From Pascua guehoae (Eukaryota > Basidiomycota > Tremellomycetes > Trichosporonales > Trichosporonaceae): a DNA stretch of 64,000 nt. Made by a program: the position numbers and the translations under genes. Each line of letters begins with the position of its first letter. Position 1 is the stretch's first letter. Below, one piece after another: positions 22,649 through 32,991 of the stretch. The DNA is taken from assembly GCA_001600415.1 (NCBI GenBank), contig BCJX01000009.1, positions 833,962-897,961 on the forward strand, in the 5' to 3' direction. A model generated the notes under the pieces. It did no database searches, was not told the DNA's origin, and saw only the letters and a list, made by a program, of their open reading frames with translations.

Positions 22649-25242
22649 GCGTAAGAGATGGGGGCAGTGGGCGGAAGAGGAAAAGAGTTGATCTGCATGG
22701 CTCGCAATACAAATGTTCATTTGCTTGGATTCTGCATGGTTGCAGCCGGGCCATGGCTTGGGTGCGTGCGTCGGTCGGGCCTGTGAGTTTGCTGCAACCT
22801 TTGACGTGATCGATGGCCGCTCAGATACCTGCTCGAGAAACGCCCTGCCCTGTGTATCAACCTCTGCCAACCTGGATGGGCCGTGGTCACTAACAGGGGT
22901 TGGAGCTGGTAACGGGCATTTAGACGACTCGTAATCTGTTTGGGTGGTGAGCTGGGTCTTTGCCATCCTGTCACCCAATGGAAGTGAGGCTGGCTGTGGA
23001 CCAGTAGTCGGTCATGGCTAGCGGGCAGTCCACAGCACGGATGACAATCACTACAGCGCACCGAGTATCACCGGCATACATTCGCAGACCATTGTGCACG
23101 TGGAACCAACTGAATGTGGCGACTCAGACACCGAACCGTACACTTCTCGTGCCCTTTTTACCCAAACCTCTTCTCGAGAATGACCCGCTGTTCACGCTGC
23201 TGATCCAACCTGGGAGAATGGTCGCATTATCCGTATGTGACACGCTGACCTTATGTGGCCCAGGTCACGTGGAGGCGTGTACGGTGGCAGATGGCACAGA
23301 CCGAGGTGGCTGGGCGGCCAGGACGAACAGACCAGCATGCCCGCGCCACCACCACAGACCTTGCAAGATGCAGATTGGGTAGCAGGTTCTGCGCCGGGTT
23401 TGGTGAATGAGACCAACTCGCCCCTCACGAATACACCGTCGCATCACTTGCACGCTAGAGGACCGTCTGGTCGGGGACGTGAAAGCAACCAACCCACTGT
23501 GCGATCGATCATGAAACGCGAGTGCAACTGCTAGCTCCTACGAAGCCTAGCCTCATACCTGTTTTGACCCTCGTTCCTCCGTGACCAATGCTCCGACCCA
23601 ATGTCCGACCTGCGCTAGAGGCAGAGGTGTCTTATTACTGGGCACGAGCAAGTGCCGTCCGGAGTCCCACATGTCCCCCAACCCCCCCACCTATTTGCTC
23701 CGCCCCCTCGCCCCGCCGACTGCCACCCTTGTCCTTGAGAACAGTCTCGGATCGATCGGGCCGAGCCGAGTGACCGTGTGGGGCCAGTGAGGCGCGGTGG
23801 GCGAGGCACCGAACGTGTTGCAAGGTAGCCAGGATAGCGATTGCGCAGCGACCTCGGGCGTGACAGCAAGCGCGAGGTGTGGACGCGTGGTGCGCCCGGA
23901 ATGTGTCGCGAGCTGCGAGCGTGGGCCGGGCGAGCACGTTTCGACGCCGCATATCAAGTGGCCGAGCGGTTGGGGCCGTGGCGGCGGCGAGTGTCACTCG
24001 TGGCGCGGAATTGCTCATGAGTGGGCGTTGTTGGGACGGCTCGTCGGCAATTTTGGTTTGCTGGCTGTACGGACCAGGGCGGCATGACGCATATGATGGT
24101 GCCTGCGCATCTTATCGCGGCATATGCGGTAACAACTGAAGGCTGCGTCGTTCGAGTCACTGTGGTTGGACGACGACGACGAATTTGGGGCAAGACATTG
24201 CGACAACCCGCCAACGACAAGATCTTGGTCTGCCAGCCTATTTGATCGCGAGCCACCTCTCGATTCCGATGTTTCGGACTGTCGCATTGTCCTTGGTGGG
24301 CCGGAGATTCAAAGACCGCAGTTGTGTGAGCACAAGTCGTGATCGAAACACCGGGATATAATGGGTGCATGCAAGCGAGTCTTCTGTGCGGGCCTTGATC
24401 CAGGAAAATGGTCCTGCAAACCTCGTGGCACCGTTCTATACTTAGCTTTTTTTGCCCTTCTGCGCCCCCTTAACGCCCCTGGATCTATCGCCCGGCTTCT
24501 TTCCGGTGGGAGTTATTTTCGTCCCCGGCCGAGAACAGGTCAGAGCTTTCCTAATTCCCACCATTAGGAAAAATTCGGGCTGACGTGGTCGTTTCTAATG
24601 ACCCGGGGATCGACATTAGAGTTGGGCACAGTCGACGCCACTTGGCGACACCATGTGGCCACGTCTGTGCGTCCTGGGACAAATCGTCAACCACAGGAAC
24701 AAGACGTCTTCTGGACCCAAACGTGGATGCAGCTCACGCAAACATCACTCGTACACGGTGTACACGGACATGGCCTTAATCGTCGACCCCTGAGGCCGAG
24801 CATGTGGTTCTCAGGAGCAGTGGCGCTAGGGGACGAAAGTGTGGCTGATGGACCACATGTTGCACACGACCAGCTGACAGTGGGTTGTTGGTGCACCACG
24901 CCGTCCCAATGGTGCCAGGCAAAACAAACCAGCGGCCTAGAAGCTAGCGGGGTGTTGTGGTCTGCCCGCCTTGCATCCCATCGGGGTTTGGCCTCTGTTA
25001 GCTCTGCGATTCTAATCGCGACATTGCGCACAGGGCAGATTGGCGCCGCTGCGAGTGTTCCGAATCGTTCATTCGCCGCTACTCTGACTCGAGCTCGTCA
25101 TGCTCGGCAAGATTGCACTTCTGACAAGCGAGGAGAGCACACAAGTCTGGTAGGCTCTCCGAGAATAAAGGTCAAGGCTAGCAAGCGTCGACGCCGTTTC
25201 CCCCACGGTTGACACTTTTCCTACAGCAGCTAGCTCGACACC
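22649..25242. other. Intergenic region upstream of PTR2
   Basis: 2.6 kb between the uridine kinase stop and the PTR2 start. It is the 3' side of URK1 and the promoter side of PTR2. I find no coding gene, tRNA or mobile element. Fungal PTR2 genes are controlled by nitrogen source and peptides, so upstream sites are likely, but I could not single out a convincing one. Confidence 0.5.
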
Positions 25243-27566
25243 ATGAGCAGTGAGTACACTCGAGGCTGGGATGGAGGCTTGCCCAGCCCCCTGTTGGATA
25301 GCCCACAGGCAACCAAGTGGCATATTTCGTGTATGTTTGCGTGTTTTGCTAACATGGCAGCACCACACACCAACATTGACTTTGAGTCGGCCCCGCTGCC
25401 GGCAGCGGGCATCCCGGCGACCCACGAGCATGAGCACGGCTTTGGCAAGGACCACAAGGGCGATGCCGCCGACACCGAAATCTACGCTGCGCAGGGCATC
25501 CACGGCGACGCCGAGGCCGAGTACCCCACCGACGAGGAAATGAGCACGTTGAAAAAGTGCGTACAGCCGAGCTGGGTGCCCGGATATGGACGCGGATGTG
25601 GATGTGCATGTGGCGGGGATTGCTCCAACGCCCACTGCCTGGCCACGCAATCCAGCCACAAGCCCCCAACTCGGGAAAACTTGGCCCTCCCCTCTCCACT
25701 CCACCCCACGCTGTCCTTCCGTTACCCCACCCCGCCCTTCCGTTTACCGCCGGAAATGTGGCCGCCACATTTGCGCCAGTGTGATGTTCGGTGAGACTTG
25801 GTGCTGACAGAACTCTCGCAGGGTGCCTGCGCCGCTCAAGTTTGCCGCCTTTGCACTGTGTTTTATCGAGCTGTCTGAGCGCGCGTCCTACTTTGGCTGC
25901 CAGCAGATTTTTGCAAACTTTATCAACAAGCCGCTGCCCGCCGGCGGTAACGGTGCGGGTGCGGTGGCCAAGGGCGCGGCGGGCCTGGACCAGTCGCCGG
26001 GTGCGCTGGGGATGGGCTCGGTGTCGGCGTCGGCGGTCGGCTCGACGTTTACCTTCCTCGCGTACGTGACGCCCATTCTCGGCGGTATCGTGTCGGACAT
26101 GTACTGGGGCCGCTACAAGACGATCGTGGTTGGTGTCCTCGTCGGCGTCATTGCGCACATTCTCCTCGTCATCCCTGCCATTCCCTCGGTCATTGCCGGC
26201 GGCCACGCGTTTGCCGCCTTTATCATTGCCGTCCTCATTCTCGCATTTGCCTCGGGCTTTATCAAGGCCTCGCTCGGCCCCCTCCTCTGCGACCAGTCGC
26301 CAGTCAAGAGGCCCACCATCGGCCACGACAAGAAGGGCAACCGCGTCATCGTCGACCCCCAGACCACGGTCACGCGCTACCTGTGAGTCGGGAGGAGCTT
26401 ATTTTGAGGAAAAACTAACCCACCCCAGTCTCATCTTCTACTGGGCCATCAACGTCGGCGCCTTCTTCGCCATTGCCACGTCCTACTCTGAGCGTCTCGT
26501 CGGTTTCTGGCTCGCCTACCTCCTCCCCGGTATCGTGTACATGTTCTGCCCCATTGTCCTCGCCGTTCTCTACAAGGGCACCTACAAGGCGCCTCCCCAG
26601 GGCTCGGTCGTCATCGAGGCTGCAAAGGTCATGCGTATGCTCTTCAAGCGTGCCTCGTGGGGCGACGTTTTCCGCGGTGGCGACCGGTTCTGGAACAAGG
26701 CCAAGCCCTCGTACATTCTCGAGACCGAGGGTCGTGTCGATGAGACCCAGGTCTTCTGGGACGACCTGTTTGTCGAAGAGCTCCGCCAGACTGCCGCGTC
26801 CTGCGTCGTCTTCTTCCTCACACCCATTTTCATTCTCGCCGACGGTGGTATCGGTAACCAGCTCAACGACATGTCCGTTGCCATGAAGCTCGGCGGTATC
26901 CCCAACGACATTATGAACAACTTCAACTCGTGAGTGGGGCCCCTTGACCTACATCTTGTCCGCGTTTCTAACCAACCCACCAGCCTGGCCATCATTGTCG
27001 CCACGCCAATCCTTACCTGGGGCGTCTACCCCTTCTTCGAGCGCATCGGCTACCCCATCAAGCCCATGACGCGTCTCAGCATCGGCTTTATTCTCGGCAT
27101 GATCACCATGATCATTGGCGCCCTCGTCCAGTGGCGCATCTACGAGACGTCGCCTTGTGGCTGGCAGGCGACGACTTGCGACGAGGTCTCACCCGTCTCC
27201 CTCGCCTGGTTGATCCCCCAGTACGTCATCCCCGCCGTCGGCGAGCTCTTTGTCATGGTCACCGGCTACGAGCTCGCCTACACCCGCGCCCCCGCACGCA
27301 TGAAGGGTCTCGTCTACGCCATCTGTCTCTTTTCCAGCGCCATCTCGGCCGCAATCTCCCTCGCGTGCTCGGCCGCCATCACCGACCCCAACCTCATCTG
27401 GCCATACATTCCGGTCGCGGCCTGCTGTCTCATCTGCGCCTTCATCTTCCCCGTCTACTTCAAGCACCTCAACGAGCCCGCAGGTCACGCCTTTGCCGAC
27501 GTCGACCGCCAGGCCGGCCGCGACCAGCCAGTCAAGGCCGTGGCCCACGACGAGGAAAAGTACTAG
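25243..27566 (+). CDS. PTR2: PTR2-type proton-coupled di/tripeptide transporter
   Basis: Predicted 615-residue plasma-membrane transporter of the POT/PTR family, importing di- and tripeptides with protons. Exons: 25243-25249, 25361-25556, 25822-26382, 26429-26929, 26984-27566, all in phase; the first exon encodes just over two residues (ATG AGC A). A hydrophilic N-terminal region with a His/Gly/Asp-rich stretch precedes about 12 hydrophobic helices. Family signatures: FIELSERASYFG in helix 1 (the E-x-x-E-R region of the proton site), FYWAINVGAFFA (PTR2 signature), and GYELAYTRAPARMKG in the C-terminal half. The tail is short and charged. The DNA has a strong C-ending codon bias, suggesting good expression. 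A 13-base G run follows the stop codon. Confidence 0.93.
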
Positions 27567-28168
27567 ACGTGGAAGTGGGGGGGGGGGGGGGATTTTGTGT
27601 TCCGTTCATACGTTTTATAAGTCGACCTTTGGGTCTTTATTGCAAGCATAGTTGTGCATTGAAACTTGGCAGAAGCAACAATCGAGGAGGGGACCGTGGC
27701 GTTCGTCCAAGGTACGCGGCGATAGGATAGAGCACAGCAGGGTAACAACATCTCGAGGGAGCCATTGTGCTTGGATACATGCCCATTGGCTTTCCAGTGC
27801 ATCGAGTAGAGTGCAGGATAAGCACACGTGCATTGTGTGGCCTCTCAACCCGTACTCAGCCTCAATGTGGCGACACTACCTGTACTAAACTGCCTGTTGA
27901 CGGGTAGTGGCCGTTGTCGGTGTGCCTGGAAGAATAGAGTTTTGCGCGTGCAAGTGGCACATGCACATGCACGCTCGACATCTTCATCCCATCCAGCCCG
28001 CCATATTCGTGCCATGGATGATCTCTGGCCCACCACTGCCTTCTAAACACCTTGAAACTGCATAATAATGACCATGATCCTCAACTGGTGCCACCAATGA
28101 CGCCGCTCATCATTCTGTTGACTTCTGTCGCCACCCCCCCCCTGCTGCGCTCGTAGCTGTTGTCAACA
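27567..28168. other. Intergenic, PTR2 3' side
   Basis: 600 bases holding the PTR2 3' UTR with a G13 run just after the stop (about 27578-27590). No gene is supported. Confidence 0.5.
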
Positions 28169-28265
28169 TCTTCGCTAGTATATCGGTTAGTATAATCGCC
28201 TCTCAAGAGAGAGCCTTTCAATTGAAAGATCGCGATAGAGCAGGGTTCGACTCCCTGGCGGAGAA
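28169..28265 (+). tRNA. tRNA-Glu(CTC), intron-containing, copy 1
   Basis: Folds as a cloverleaf: acceptor stem TCTTCGC (28169-28175) with GCGGAGA (28258-28264) and discriminator A; anticodon stem ATCGC/GCGAT; T arm CAGGG-TTCGACT-CCCTG (28241-28257). The internal promoter is intact (A box TAGTATATCGG, B box GGTTCGACTCC). Anticodon CTC is at 28202-28204. A 25-base intron sits at the standard site after base 37 (28206-28230) and contains the perfect palindrome CTTTCAATTGAAAG. A T5 Pol III terminator follows at about 28268. The second copy is at 48003-48099. Confidence 0.9.
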
Positions 28266-28733
28266 GCTTTTTGCCTTTGTGCCCTTCTTGACACTGGGGA
28301 TGGACAGCGCACGGACCTTGGCGTTGGAAAGGGATGGAAGTTGAGTGATTGAGGGGGCCGTTCTTCGTTGCACCCCCATGTGCAACTATGAGCACGCTCC
28401 ACCCTGACGGGGACATGGCCCAATGATGTCCTTTCGCTGAAGACCAATGTGAGCTGTGCAGCTGTCCAAGACGGGGCTGTGACGATGCTCCTCGATGAGG
28501 TTCCGCGAGGACAAGCGCTCAGCGGTAGGTATCGCCTCGCGAGTGGACAATTGGTTCACAGCTCCCACAAGTGTACCCAGTAAACAATTGGTCCCCCCAA
28601 GAACCACAAGCCCACCAAGCAACAACAGTACATCACAAGACATCAATGACTGACACGTCGCGGCGCCCAGCACCAGTCCCGACCCAAACACAGGTACACA
28701 CGAACAACCAAGAACCACCCCTGCCCCCACAAA
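28266..28733. other. Intergenic between tRNA-Glu and the first coiled-coil gene
   Basis: The segment starts with the tRNA terminator (T5) and holds the probable 3' UTR of the minus-strand gene that ends at 28734. No additional gene is seen. Confidence 0.5.
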
Positions 28734-29364
28734 CTAGAGTCCGGCATTAACCCGGCCAAGCCGAACCATGAGCTCCTCGCGCCGCCTACTGAGCGTTCCC
28801 AGTGTAGCCGTCTGCTCGTCGTCGACCGCCTTGAGCTCGGCCTCGAGCTGGGTCTTGGCCGCGGCCAGCGCGCACTGGGCACACGTCGCGCCCGTGCCGA
28901 GGGCGGCGGTACGGAGTTGGGCTTTTAGTGCGTCCCGCTCGGCAGTGACGGCCTTGAGTTGCGCGCGGGCCGTGTCGAGCTGGGCTTGGAGGGTGTCCGT
29001 GTGCGGGGCGGGAGACAGGGGGGGCGAGTGGGTGGGGATACCGGCTGGGCCCGGGGTGTTGTTGGGGTTGGGCGGCGGTGCGATTGGTGCGAGGGGTGGG
29101 GGGGNGGGGAGGGGTTGGGAGTCGGCGTGGGCTGTGATTTCGACGACGCGCTCGGGTCCTCCTGCCGTTAGTTGGGACTCAATTGAAGGCGACTGTTCAC
29201 ATACCATTACTCCCACCTGGGTCGTTTGGACTGTATCCCGTGTCGCCGAGATCGAGGTGGGCTGTCGTGGTGGTCTGGTATCGTCAGCGGCGGTGTTCAA
29301 GAGCCCGTGGCCGTCGTGGACTTACCACCATCTTGATGACGCGGGGAGGTGGGCGGGCTGACAT
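28734..29364 (-). CDS. Hypothetical Pro-rich coiled-coil protein (orphan A)
   Basis: Predicted 174-residue protein of unknown function. Exons, coding order: 29364-29326, 29274-29217, 29161-28734; phases match and splice signals are standard (GTAAGT; CTGAC branch; CAG). A 13-residue first exon (MSARPPPRVIKMV) is followed by Thr-rich and then Pro/Asn-rich sequence with a PPPLAPIAPPP-like core, and the C-terminal half is a heptad-rich helix starting LQAQLDTARAQLKAVTAER. A CAQC pair sits within the helix. One base (29105) is N, leaving one unknown residue in the proline stretch. It has the same architecture as the neighbouring orphan genes, though I see no strong sequence identity. No signal peptide or membrane segment is present. 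Confidence 0.6.
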
Positions 29365-29822
29365 GTTGACCCGACGCGAACGAGAGGTGAGCATTCGTGT
29401 ACGACGAACTCGTGGCCTTGTACGTTGTGGGCGGTAAGAAGACGTCTAGTGGCTGAAAGGATGGCGCAGTGAGTCAGTCCAACATGGCGGAGGACGTTGT
29501 GTTGACGTTGGGGTTGAATGTCGTGGAATGCGTGCACGAGCGTGCGCGCGTCGCCTGTGACATGCTGATGAGATTGTCTGACATGATGGGTGGTGTGACG
29601 GCAAGTCGGAAGTGTGGGTCAACGAGTTGGTATCATCAACAGGAGAGGGCGCATGTTGTGACACCCTCGGACATACCAAAAACTCGTCACGCTTTCATGT
29701 ACCGTGTCATGGCGTGACCTTGGCGTCAAGCTAGTCTGGGCTTTCTGACAACTCGCCAGTGGTCACTGATTTGATCGGCGCTATAAGACAACCAACATTG
29801 CTTTAGCCGCAACATCAACAAC
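29365..29822. other. Intergenic, upstream of orphan A
   Basis: About 460 bases between orphan A and the next locus. No TATA box near the orphan A start was recognised and no other gene is supported. Confidence 0.4.
29782..29787 (+). promoter_or_regulatory. TATA box before a short Pro-rich reading frame
   Basis: TATAAG lies 36 bases upstream of the ATG at 29823, with an A/C-rich leader between. Confidence 0.35.
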
Positions 29823-30029
29823 ATGAGAACAAAGCTAGAGGCAGGCATTTGGCATCAGGGCATACGAGGTGGACGCTATGGCACACGAGCCTATTATGAG
29901 GACAGTGATGCAAGACCTAAGAAACCTCGCGCCTCCCGCACTCCTGCTCCTGCTCCTGCTCCACCCACTCCTCCTCCATCTGATAGTCCCCCGCCTACAT
30001 ATTCATCCTCTGGGGGTTTGGGAGCTTGA
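29823..30029 (+). CDS. Short Pro-rich reading frame, possible small gene
   Basis: A 68-codon frame with a TATAAG element 36 bases upstream and an adenine-rich start context (AACAACATGA). The product is basic then Pro-rich (TPAPAPAPPTPPPSD). It overlaps the last exon of orphan B on the opposite strand by about 35 bases. It may be a real small gene, the first exon of a degraded one, or chance in GC-rich DNA. Confidence 0.25.
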   Translation: MRTKLEAGIWHQGIRGGRYGTRAYYEDSDARPKKPRASRTPAPAPAPPTPPPSDSPPPTYSSSGGLGA

Positions 30030-31203
30030 TCAGCCTCGCACCGAGACTTCTAGCGAGCCGCACGGCGTCCTCACCCCATGCAGTCCTTGTGGTCTGTTGT
30101 GCAAGGAGGCGCTTGGTATTGACAAGCTCCTCTTTGTAACGCACATTCTCCAGCTCGAGAAGGCGGATCCTCTCTTCGAATTCCTCGTATTCCCGCGCCA
30201 GAGCGTTCAAAAACGCGCTCGTGCTGCTTGAGCCGACACTAGGAAGGGGGGTGGGCGAGAATGTCCCCGAGGTCGAGTTGACGGTCCTCGATGCGGTTGC
30301 GTCGCCCGAACTGGGGAGAGGGGCGGCTGAGGGTGTGGCGTGGGAGGGGGTGACGGGCGTCATGGACGTCGCGTTCGCTTTGCCCTTCCCGTTGTAACTG
30401 CTGCTCGACAACTGGGAGCTCGTGAGACCGTGCCTTGGAGGCCGGTCAAAGTCGATTCCGAGGCGATCAACGCCCGTCTGGGCTTGGGGCGGCGTCGTGC
30501 TCTACGTTTGCGTTACGTTGGCCTCTGAGAGGGACGAGCGGCGACGTGACGGAGCGTCGGACATGAAAGAACGCCCTCGAGCAACTGGCGTCTGGTGGCT
30601 CTTGGTGTCACTGTAATCCCCGGGTGGCTGGCGCGGCACGGGCGGAGGGCCCATGGGGCTGAGCGGGGTGGCGTCGTTTGGTGTGGGCGTCGAGCCGCGC
30701 GATATGGGTGTCGCGGGGCGCACATCCGAAGTGTGGGGGGCTGTCCGCAGAAGAGTAAATCCACGCTGCGGCAGTTGGGACGCGTTCGTCCCCCTGTCTC
30801 CAGTGTTCTGCGGGGTGAGAGGCACCTGTAGTGCATCTCCAGGAGCAGATCCGTGCGTACGAGGCTGGACGAGCCCAACGTCTGGCGTGTCGGGAATTGT
30901 CGTGTTGCCCGTCGTCGAGGACGTCATTCGAGAGCTTTGAGAAACTGATGTGTCAGATGGGTCTTGTTGTTGTGATGTACTCACTCCCTCCTACCAAGTT
31001 GGGGTCGCCCTCGTACCTCACGTTGACCGTAGTGGTCTGGAAAGCAGCGTTGCGCTGGCGGCTAGCGCTCGGGTCGTTGCGACGGATCTGGTGATCAGCT
31101 TAGCACATAGCCGGAGGGGGGGGGAGTAGGGCAAGGTGTGATTTCTCACCTTGCTGGGCCGGGGCGGAGGTGGGCTTGCGGGGCGCTTGGGTGGCGGTGG
31201 CAT
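29995..31203 (-). CDS. Hypothetical Pro/Ser-rich coiled-coil protein (orphan B)
   Basis: Predicted 355-residue protein of unknown function. Exons, coding order: 31203-31150, 31087-30985, 30944-30517, 30477-29995; all phases agree. The third intron is only 39 bases and lacks a textbook branch site, so the last join is less certain. The N-terminus is Pro-rich and basic (MPPPPKRPASPPPPRPSK), followed by a Gln/Asn/Thr segment, a long Ser/Thr/Pro-rich disordered region with SP and TP sites, an RSFMSDAPSRRRSSLSE phosphosite-like patch, and a C-terminal coiled coil (YEEFEERIRLLELENVRYKE) ending in LIKLPNPQRMNM. A TATATAAC element lies about 50 bases upstream. It shares architecture and strand with orphans A, C, D and E. 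Confidence 0.6.
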
Positions 31204-31938
31204 GGTGTGGTGGTGATGGTGGCAGAAGGCCTTGGAAGTCAGTGGAGACAGTTATATATCCTACGAGGGGTGGAAGTGGTGGACCTGCAAAGGACTGCAA
31301 AGGACCCAGAGGGCTGTGGCCGTTCCATGCTGGGCGCCACGGCCTCTGTAGAAGTACACAATGCAAGCTTCTTGTCTCTGGACACGCAGTGGCGCACTAG
31401 TGCGAGTCCAGTATCACCTATGCCGCACATCTAGATGCAGTGGTCTTGTTGTGATAGGGGCGGGGGATAGAAGCATGATTCCAAAGGATGTTTGACATTG
31501 GAACCTGCCGTCAGCAGCATATGATGCGGTCCAAGTGAGTGGCGTGGCGACAACGTGGTTGCGCAATGCCCGCCCCCCATCGCCACCCGATCACAACGGG
31601 CGAACTGGGGTGTTGTTGTTCCTGGTGCTGCACATGACGGCTTGCATGCAAAGGAGGTGAGTTGTTTCATGGTGTTCTGCGTGCGTTTGCCAACCATCTG
31701 TCCCCCGCGGTTGGGCTTCAGCTTGTAGCGGGAGTATTGGTGGAGAGTGTTGGTTCTGAAACGGCCTTTGTGCCACACTCGGAACCGGTTGTCAGGCACG
31801 ACTGCAGGTCGCTCTTGCTTTGCCAAGACATCCATGCAGACTTGTGTGTACAGTAGTAGCTGCCTCACCGTTCTTCAACCCAGTGTACATAACTTCAGGG
31901 GTCTATATACAATGCACTAACTAAAAACCCCGGGGGTT
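31204..31938. other. Intergenic between orphan B and orphan C
   Basis: 735 bases containing the promoter side of orphan B and the 3' side of orphan C. No other gene is recognised. Confidence 0.45.
31252..31259 (-). promoter_or_regulatory. TATA box upstream of orphan B
   Basis: The minus strand reads GATATATAAC about 50 bases before the proposed ATG at 31203. Confidence 0.45.
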
Positions 31939-32991
31939 TCATTCGCGGTCGTCCGTGTCCTCGCGCACGCTCATCTCCTCCAGTTCCAGACCGTCCTCCT
32001 CGGCGTTCTCTTGAAAGGTGTCGTTATCGCGCATCTCTCCGACCCTCGAACTGTCGTTGTCCCCGGGTTCGTTGACGCTACCAATGGACTCGGTGCCGAC
32101 GGTACTGCGTGTGCCGTCGGTACGGCGTGTGCCGTAGTCCTCGCTGTCGTACTCGCCCTGATCCAAACCGTCCAGGATGGGATTGGTGTCTCGTAGGGCG
32201 TACATGGCGTCTTTGGCATGGTCTTGGTTGAGTTGATGGAGGTGGTTGAAGTTGTCAACCCCAAGAACATCCAACACCCCATGCTGCAAGGGAGTCAGCC
32301 AAGCATTTCAGTCTGTCTATAGTACCTTTTGGGCAATCTGGAACAATCTGTCAATCACTTCTCTGTTGCGCTTGGTCCTTTGCAGTGTTCGACGTGCCCG
32401 CGAGCGGCGGTCTGTGTTGGCGTCGTGGCTGGACTTCACCCACATCCGGTAGTGCCTTTGGAATATACGCAACTCGTCTCTGAGGAGGCGGATATGTATC
32501 TGTTGCGCTTCGGGGCACGATTCTTGCAACGACTCGTAGTCGCGCTTTAATTCGTTGTGCTGCTTTGCGAGACGTTTCCGCTTCTTGTTGGCGGTATCTC
32601 GCTCCGCGCTGATCTCTTCGCGTTGCTGCTCAGACCTGGCGAGACGATTGGCAAGTTTGTTCTACATGGCAATCAGCATTCACTCTCTCGGCTTCATGTC
32701 ATACCTTGTCGGCATGCAGTTGGCGGAGGACTTGGATATCGCGCGGAGATGCACGGGAGGCCAGCTTGTTGAGATCCGCGTCAATGTCCCGGGGCACATC
32801 GTCCTCTTCATGAGGCGCGGCCCCGTCGTAGGACGAAGCAGGCGAGGTATTGGCCAGCTGGTTTGTTAGCATGCCTTCTACATGAGTCTCACAGCCTGGC
32901 TGCTCCCACTACGAGGAGGTCTGGGTGTTTTACGATCGTACGGCCTGAAGCGGCGGGAACTGCCGGGTAAAGGCATGTTGCCCTTGGCCAT
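31939..32991 (-). CDS. Hypothetical charged coiled-coil protein (orphan C)
   Basis: Predicted 310-residue protein of unknown function. Exons, coding order: 32991-32893, 32857-32705, 32661-32326, 32283-31939; all introns are phase 0 with good donors and CTAAC or CTGA-type branch sites. The N-terminus is basic and Pro-rich (MAKGNMPLPGSSRRFRPYDR), then comes an acidic patch, and residues about 55-200 form a long, strongly charged coiled coil (KNKLANRLARSEQQREEISA and following) ending in a basic RRSRARRTLQRTKRNRE segment. The last 90 residues are acidic and Gly/Thr-rich. There is no signal peptide. It could be a structural or chromatin-associated protein, but no family was recognised. Confidence 0.65.

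Noticed and set aside
22205..22978. Minus-strand frame opposite the last uridine kinase exon
   Set aside because: Antisense to a conserved UPRT-like exon; no independent evidence.
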